From positions 1 through 26,766 of the forward strand of contig JAEDHT010000025.1 in assembly GCA_016296885.1 (NCBI GenBank): 26,766 bases of DNA, written 5' to 3'. Below the pieces are notes generated by a model. It was not told the origin of the DNA, did no database searches, and worked only from the letters and a program-made list of their open reading frames with translations. This document shows positions 22,075 to 26,766 of this stretch, one piece after another (the stretch's first letter is position 1; every line of letters begins with the position of its first letter). The DNA is from Clostridiaceae bacterium. GTDB taxonomy: Bacteria; Bacillota; Clostridia; Oscillospirales; Acutalibacteraceae. Made by a program: the position numbers and the translations under genes.

Positions 22075-24357
22075 TTAGATCAGACCTTCTTCTTTGAAGC
22101 GACTGAATAGATTGTGTGGATTTAAAGGCAATTTGTTAAAGTGAACACCGGTTGCATTTAACACAGCATTTCTAATTGCCGGTGCAACAGGACACGCCGG
22201 TGGCTCACCAAGAGCTTTTGTACCAAATGCACTTGTAGGCTCATAATTTTCTACAAACTGCGCTTCCAATCTCGGATGATCCATAAATGTAGAAAGCTTG
22301 TAATCAAGCAGGTTGTTGTTAAGGGTTCTACCTGTCTTACTATCCATAATCAACTGTTCAGAAAGAGCATAACCAATACCCATGCTCATACCACCATGAA
22401 CCTGTGCCTCCGCAAGAGCAGGGTTGATAAGTCTGCCACAATCGTGAACATTTATAATATCGACCAGCTTAACCTTACACATTGGAATATCAACCTCAAC
22501 CTCAGCAAAACAGCAACCAAATGAATAAGCATTAGATTTGATCTGTGCTGTGCTTTCAGCTGTTAAATGCTCACTGTGTGATAAGCTATATAGTGCCTCT
22601 GTAGATAACTCACCCAATGTCATAAGAACTCTGTTGTCAGTTGTGCGAACTATTTTTCCGTCTATAAGATCAAGATTATATTCCGGCATACGAGTTAGCT
22701 CGTGTGCATATTTTAATATTCTTTCTTTAAGTAATAATGCTGTCTGCTTAATCGAGAAGCCTGCTGTATATGTTTGACGTGATGCATAGGCACCCGTACC
22801 GAAAGGTGTCACATCAGTATCTTGAGAAGAAACGACATGAACATCTTTAAATGCTATACCAAGTGTGTCTGCGGTCATCTGAGCGTATGCTGTATCAGCG
22901 CCCTGACCAATTTCGGTTTCACCCAGTTGAACCTGCACAGAACCGTCCTGATTGAGCACCATTCTACAAGAAGATGTTTCAAGGCTGATTGGCCATACAG
23001 CTGTATTATACCAGAATACTGCCATACCAATACCACGTCTGATGTCTCCGGTCTGATTTTTGTATTCTTCCAGTTTTCTATCAAAATCAATATAAGCTTT
23101 ACCTTTTTCGATACATTGATTAAATGAATCAAAGTAATTTTCATTTTTTGAGAAGGCATCAACATAGCCCACAGGCATAAGATTCTTTCTTCTAAACTCG
23201 ATTGGATTCATGCCAAGCTTTGCGGCAATAGAATCAATATCACTCTCCACTGCAAACATGGCTTGAGGAATACCATATCCACGCATAGCGCCGGCAACCG
23301 GTCTATTTGTGAACACTGTGTATGCATCACATTCCACATTGTCGCATGGGTATAGCTGTGGAAAAGCACCGGCACCTTTAGCTACAATAGAATGTCCATG
23401 AGATGCATAAGCACCCTGATTAGAGAAGCACTCTAGCTTTCTTGCTACGAACGTGCCATCCGGACGAACCCAGCTTATAATGTGACTTCTGATAGAGTGA
23501 CGTGTTCTGTTGCTCACAAATGTTTCTTCACGTGATACATCGAGCTTTACAAGGCGACCACCCACCTGCGTGGTAAGATATGCGCAGAGTGGCTCATAGA
23601 GTGCATCCTGTTTGTTACCAAATCCTCCACCGATATATGGTTTAACAATTCTCACCTTGCCCCACGGAATACCGAGCGCCTGGCCAACGATACGTCTTAC
23701 AATATGAGGAATCTGCGTGGAAGAAACCACAGTGATTCTGCCTTGTTCCATCTCAGCATAACAGATGTGGTTTTCTATATGGCAATGCTGTACTACCGGT
23801 GTATCATACCAATTATCAAACTTTATAAGGCCAGGCTCTTTTATAGCGCTTTCATAATCACCCTTGCGAATAGTAGTATGAGCCAAAATGTTATTCTTAA
23901 ATTTTTCGTGGAGCTGAGGTGCGCCATCTTTCATAGCTTCATCCACATCAAGCACAAATGGTAGCTCCTCGTATTCCACCTTAATTGCTCTTATAGCCTG
24001 AGCCGCTGCTACTTCGTTTTCTGCTATTACAGCTGCTACATCATCACCATAAAACTTAACGTGATCTGTGAGTAAAAGTCTATCTGCTACGTCTTGATGA
24101 TGTGGATCTGTTGACCATGGGTGACCTGCTGTAGGGAAATAATACTTAGGAACATCAAAGCAGGTTACAATCTTTACGACACCATCTATTTTATCTGCTT
24201 CTGATGTGTCGATAGATTTTACCGTACCATGTGCAATCGTAGAGTGCAAAATTTTTGCGACAAGAGCGCCTTTATCACAGAGATCATCTGTGTATTTTGC
24301 TCTGCCACAGGCTTTATCAAATGCATCTACACGTATTTCGCTTTTTCCGATACTCAT
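22075..24357 (-). CDS. xdhA: Xanthine-dehydrogenase-like molybdenum subunit
   Basis: The start is ATG at 24357 (MSIGKSEIR), 6 nt after GGAGGGG; an ATG at 24372 places the start codon in front of that site and is rejected. The 760-residue protein binds molybdopterin cytosine dinucleotide and hydroxylates purine-like substrates. Landmarks are the a/b hammerhead (GRAKYTDDL), HIENHICYAEME, GGGFGNKQD, AMRGYGIPQAMFAVE, GETEIGQGADTA, and the catalytic Glu in ALGEPP near the C-terminus. Xanthine or another purine is the likely substrate, supported by the permease upstream, but other aromatic N-heterocycles cannot be excluded. No Moco-biosynthesis or sulfurase gene is in the window. Confidence 0.94.
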   Translation of the reverse strand: MSIGKSEIRVDAFDKACGRAKYTDDLCDKGALVAKILHSTIAHGTVKSIDTSEADKIDGVVKIVTCFDVPKYYFPTAGHPWSTDPHHQDVADRLLLTDHVKFYGDDVAAVIAENEVAAAQAIRAIKVEYEELPFVLDVDEAMKDGAPQLHEKFKNNILAHTTIRKGDYESAIKEPGLIKFDNWYDTPVVQHCHIENHICYAEMEQGRITVVSSTQIPHIVRRIVGQALGIPWGKVRIVKPYIGGGFGNKQDALYEPLCAYLTTQVGGRLVKLDVSREETFVSNRTRHSIRSHIISWVRPDGTFVARKLECFSNQGAYASHGHSIVAKGAGAFPQLYPCDNVECDAYTVFTNRPVAGAMRGYGIPQAMFAVESDIDSIAAKLGMNPIEFRRKNLMPVGYVDAFSKNENYFDSFNQCIEKGKAYIDFDRKLEEYKNQTGDIRRGIGMAVFWYNTAVWPISLETSSCRMVLNQDGSVQVQLGETEIGQGADTAYAQMTADTLGIAFKDVHVVSSQDTDVTPFGTGAYASRQTYTAGFSIKQTALLLKERILKYAHELTRMPEYNLDLIDGKIVRTTDNRVLMTLGELSTEALYSLSHSEHLTAESTAQIKSNAYSFGCCFAEVEVDIPMCKVKLVDIINVHDCGRLINPALAEAQVHGGMSMGIGYALSEQLIMDSKTGRTLNNNLLDYKLSTFMDHPRLEAQFVENYEPTSAFGTKALGEPPACPVAPAIRNAVLNATGVHFNKLPLNPHNLFSRFKEEGLI

Positions 24358-24415
24358 CTGATACCCCTCCATATATGTTTTTTCGTAATTGTTATAAAAT
24401 TTGTCATCTTAAAAT

Positions 24416-24444
24416 ATTATATTTTAGTAATTATAGCATAACAA
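24416..24444 (-). promoter_or_regulatory. Promoter of the xdh operon
   Basis: On the minus strand TTGTTA (24439-24444), 17 nt and TATAAT (24416-24421) lie about 60 nt before the xdhA start. The -35 is only partly consensus, which fits a regulated promoter. Confidence 0.55.
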
Positions 24445-24507
24445 TGCAGTATATAAAAGCCTTTTCGTTATTTTATTTTTTAAATAACGGTATGTTTTTC
24501 AACTAAA

Positions 24508-24546
24508 AAAACACCACTCTAACTATTATAGCTAGTGCGGTGTTTG
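24508..24546 (-). terminator. Terminator of the 380-residue protein gene
   Basis: ACACCACTCTAACTATTATAGCTAGTGCGGTGT (24511-24543) forms a hairpin with two mismatches. On the minus strand it is followed by a T7 run. The stop of the gene at 24615 is 70 nt upstream. Confidence 0.7.
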
Positions 24547-24614
24547 AATCAAAGAATACGAAGGTAAAAGTTTTACCTCATTACTATAATCACTTCAAAA
24601 ATTCATAGACATAT

Positions 24615-25757
24615 TCACCATAATCCAGGTAAAAACCAATCCGGAGTAGAAGGAAAATACTCATCGAGTTTCGTCAATATATCTGCTTCAAAATTCATCA
24701 AAACCCGAAACAAATTTTCAAGGCATATATCTGCTTCTTGCTGATTAGTCGGCGTCTGCCTTTTACAACAAAGTTTATGACTAAATCCTAAACCCTGAAA
24801 TAAAACAATAAAACATAAATCATTATGCGATGGTCCGGTGACCACATTTATGTTTAATATATTTCCTTTTTCTGTTCTTTTTTCGGCACAGAAAGAAAAA
24901 TTATCAGATTCTTTTTTATATTTATACCCATACATTTTAGTAAGTTTTTTTAATTTTGGTGCCAAAGCATACTTCGATGTAAAACTGTTCTGTCTTTCTC
25001 TTCCTATTAATAAATTATCCAGATAATCACATGCTTGTTGAATTACCGAAGAAGCCTTGCGATTAACTTCTTGTATACGCAGTTTCTGACCATCTGTCAG
25101 ATAAACCTTCATTGATTCCTTATATTGAACATTTGGAAGAAACTCTTTCATTTTTTCAAAATACGGTTCAGGGTCATAAATTTTTCCATCATGCATAATA
25201 TCAATTGACAGCGTAAGATAATTGTCACCACAAATATCGCGATGGAGTACAACGCCGGACCCGTATGGCTGTTGGTCAATCAGCATTGATGTATCGAAGT
25301 CCATACCTCTATCTCGGCACATTCGTTCTGCATGAACAAAATCCCTTTCAAATGAATTATTATGTCCAAAAAAATCTACATCGTAGTAGTACAAAGCGCA
25401 ATTTGTGAAGCCGTATCTCCGGTGAATCTTTTTCATAAGTGGCAAGATATCCGACTCAGAAACACCGTTTTCGCCATCAATATTGCTCAACCAACATGAA
25501 TTTGACATCCCATAATTTTGATAATTGTGAAAACGCACCTGCCCAAGTTTGGGTAAATCTTTTAGAATTTTTGCACACCCGCTTCGGTCCGGCAGGTAGC
25601 CCGCTGGTTCTGTGTATCTCAATAAATCCTCAAAATAATACATAAAACGTGAGTAATGAACTCCACATTCATTAAAAAACCTATGAACAATCAATGGCCA
25701 TTCAGAAAATACTATTTTTGTTTTAATATAAAAAAAATAGGTTTTTATTACACGCAT
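24615..25757 (-). CDS. Uncharacterised 380-residue protein
   Basis: I do not recognise this protein. It is soluble and rich in aromatic, Cys and charged residues, with no signal peptide or membrane segment. The first part contains FFNECGVHYSRFMYYFEDLLRY, VRFHNYQNYGMSNSCWL and CALYYYDVDFFGHNNSFERDF. After a middle helical stretch (SSVIQQACDYLDNLLIGRER) a beta-rich end follows (FSFCAEKRTEKGNILNINVVTGPSHNDLCFIVLFQGLGF). The ATG at 25757 is 12 nt after GGGGAG, a slightly long spacing. It stands alone between the xdh operon and a frameshifted gene in an AT-rich, accessory-looking region and has its own terminator. The length and lack of disruptions support a real gene. Confidence 0.7.
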   Translation of the reverse strand: MRVIKTYFFYIKTKIVFSEWPLIVHRFFNECGVHYSRFMYYFEDLLRYTEPAGYLPDRSGCAKILKDLPKLGQVRFHNYQNYGMSNSCWLSNIDGENGVSESDILPLMKKIHRRYGFTNCALYYYDVDFFGHNNSFERDFVHAERMCRDRGMDFDTSMLIDQQPYGSGVVLHRDICGDNYLTLSIDIMHDGKIYDPEPYFEKMKEFLPNVQYKESMKVYLTDGQKLRIQEVNRKASSVIQQACDYLDNLLIGRERQNSFTSKYALAPKLKKLTKMYGYKYKKESDNFSFCAEKRTEKGNILNINVVTGPSHNDLCFIVLFQGLGFSHKLCCKRQTPTNQQEADICLENLFRVLMNFEADILTKLDEYFPSTPDWFLPGLW

Positions 25758-25934
25758 GGTTAGATGACACTCCCCATTAATGATTTAAATAATAATATCA
25801 CAGTAACCAAGTTTAGACAACAATAGTCAAATAATCAATCCTCCAATAACTTGACACAATCCTCGGATTCAAACCTTTCTTTTTTCACCATTCGTTCTTG
25901 CTTCCATAATCACGAACATAAGATTATTAAATAA

Positions 25935-26331
25935 TTAAACTTCAAAGATATACAGACAGTTAGATTTCAATTCTGAAAGGACACTTTTAATATCAACATC
26001 ATCAAGTTTTAGCTTTATTTCATTTTTGTTTCTTTTGCCTACCCATGTTTTGCATAAATAAATGTATTCCGCACCTTTGAGTTTTTTTATATCGTTGAAT
26101 AAAGCTTCAAATTCTTTTACTTGTTCGGCGTTAGAATCTTTTTTTACCAAGATCACTGTCACAATCACAACACCAATCTGTTACACGATAAGAGTCGGAA
26201 ACTTCCTGCACAGAGGTCTTAACACTATGTTTTGTTCCACAGTGAATTTTATACTCATATTTATCTTTGATTATTTGATATTCATCTTTATCAACATCAC
26301 CATATAAGGCACCGTAAATGTAGTAACACAT
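25935..26331 (-). pseudogene. Small gene split by a frameshift at an A7 run
   Basis: Two overlapping minus-strand frames read as one protein of about 131 residues if one A is removed from the A7 run (26139-26145). The 5' frame starts with ATG at 26331, 5 nt after GAGGTG, and reads MCYYIYGALYGDVDKDEYQIIK..., ending in DSDLGKK before the run and stopping two codons later. The 3' frame continues as DSNAEQVKEFEALFNDIKKLKGAEYIYLCKTW to the stop at 25935. I do not recognise the family. It could be a real mutation, a sequencing error, or expressed by +1 frameshifting or transcriptional slippage. Confidence 0.65.
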
Positions 26332-26510
26332 AGCAACACCTCGTTTATCACATTATAGCAGAAAGCAAAATTCTAAACAAGGACAATTGCGTTTTTTTCT
26401 ATTCAAATCCATCTTAACGGAGAATTTAGTAAATCGGAACCTTTTGCTTTTTTGAGAAATATGTTAAAATTCCTGCATCTTTTAAATGATATATTTTTCT
26501 TACGAAAAAT

Positions 26511-26667
26511 ATGAAATAATTCACTGTCGTGAATTGTGAAATTTGATGTTATGCATCAAGTGAAATGAAATAAATCCACCCACGCTCGCAGGCATTTCAC
26601 ATTGCGAAGCAATATTTCACGCGCGAAGCGTATTTCACAAATCCGTAAGGATTTATTTCGTTGAAAA
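26511..26667 (+). repeat. Structured intergenic repeat, copy B
   Basis: This copy aligns to 15214-15430 along nearly its whole length, including ATGAAATAATTCAC, GTGAAATTTGATG, AAGTGAAATGAAATAAATCC, GCAGGCATTTCACATTGC and the end ATTTATTTCGTTGAAAAA. It carries a single 18-bp unit (GCGCGAAGCGTATTTCAC) where copy A has four. Differences fall mostly in hairpin loops or as paired changes: ATTGC-GAA-GCAAT and AAATCC-GTAA-GGATTT. It abuts the terminator of tRNA-Tyr. Confidence 0.85.
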
Positions 26668-26703
26668 AACCCACATTTGTCCTAGACAAATGTGGGTTTT
26701 TTC
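26664..26703 (-). terminator. Terminator of tRNA-Tyr
   Basis: AACCCACATTTGTC and GACAAATGTGGGTT form a 14-bp perfect stem with a CTA loop (26668-26698). T runs stand on both sides. Confidence 0.9.
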
Positions 26704-26766
26704 TGGTGGGAGAAGGTGGATTCGAACCACCGAAGTCACTGACAACAGATTTACAGTCTGCCCCCT
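26704..26766 (-). tRNA. Partial tRNA-Tyr (GTA)
   Basis: The 3' 63 nt of a tRNA gene are visible. The anticodon loop CTGTAAA has anticodon GTA, and a long variable arm (class II), T loop TTCGAAT and an encoded CCA follow. The acceptor 3' side is TTCTCCC with discriminator A. The 5' part lies beyond the window. Confidence 0.92.

Noticed and set aside
25758..25934. Small gene or RNA between the 380-residue gene and the frameshifted gene
   Set aside because: No convincing start, ribosome binding site or hairpin was found in this 177-nt gap.
26332..26510. Additional small gene between the frameshifted gene and repeat copy B
   Set aside because: No frame with a ribosome binding site was seen; the stretch is AT-rich and only a promoter for the frameshifted gene may lie there.

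Overview
The window looks like a chromosomal stretch of a low-G+C, endospore-forming Clostridia species. The sporulation pair yabP/yabQ, the infC-rpmI-rplT operon with an L20-type leader, an alpha2-type glycyl-tRNA synthetase and a MurT/GatD-like pair all point that way. A secreted protein ending in a type I dockerin suggests a Ruminococcaceae/Oscillospirales relative. This placement is inferred from gene content, not from a search. Most of the window is housekeeping; accessory material sits at both edges and around 15.2-17.2 kb.

Layout. Positions 1-182 hold the cut N-terminus of a possible transposase. Then come a terminator and a secreted metallophosphoesterase-fold/dockerin protein (326-2809), a GatD-like/MurT-like pair (2951-5064), tRNA-Glu and tRNA-Met with a consensus promoter, a small membrane protein, yabP-yabQ (plus strand, with a sigma-E-like promoter), nfo, gtrA-glyQS, a metallo-beta-lactamase-fold lipoprotein, and infC-rpmI-rplT behind an attenuator. 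Next are divergent gdhA and an NCS2/AzgA-type purine permease, a structured repeat beside tRNA-Ser(CGA), a sigma-region-4-like gene with a coiled-coil partner, and, divergently, an XRE regulator, an ImmA/IrrE protease, polA and a YwlE-like phosphatase all on the plus strand. The window closes with a molybdenum hydroxylase operon (Mo, FAD and FeS subunits plus a ModE-like regulator), an unrecognised 380-residue protein, a frameshifted small gene, a second copy of the structured repeat and a partial tRNA-Tyr.

How the genes relate. Purine use is suggested by the AzgA-type permease and the xanthine-dehydrogenase-like operon. Translation is represented by infC, rpmI, rplT, glyQS and four tRNAs, and DNA repair by nfo and polA.

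The points most worth a second look are: (1) the GatD/MurT-like pair appears to lack all three residues of the known glutaminase triad; (2) polA lies 29 bp after an XRE/ImmA switch with no visible terminator or promoter between them; (3) two copies of a hairpin-rich repeat each abut the terminator of a tRNA gene, and their differences preserve base pairing; (4) two other enzymes, the metallophosphoesterase and the beta-lactamase-fold lipoprotein, have altered metal-binding motifs; (5) a 131-residue gene is broken at a run of seven A residues.
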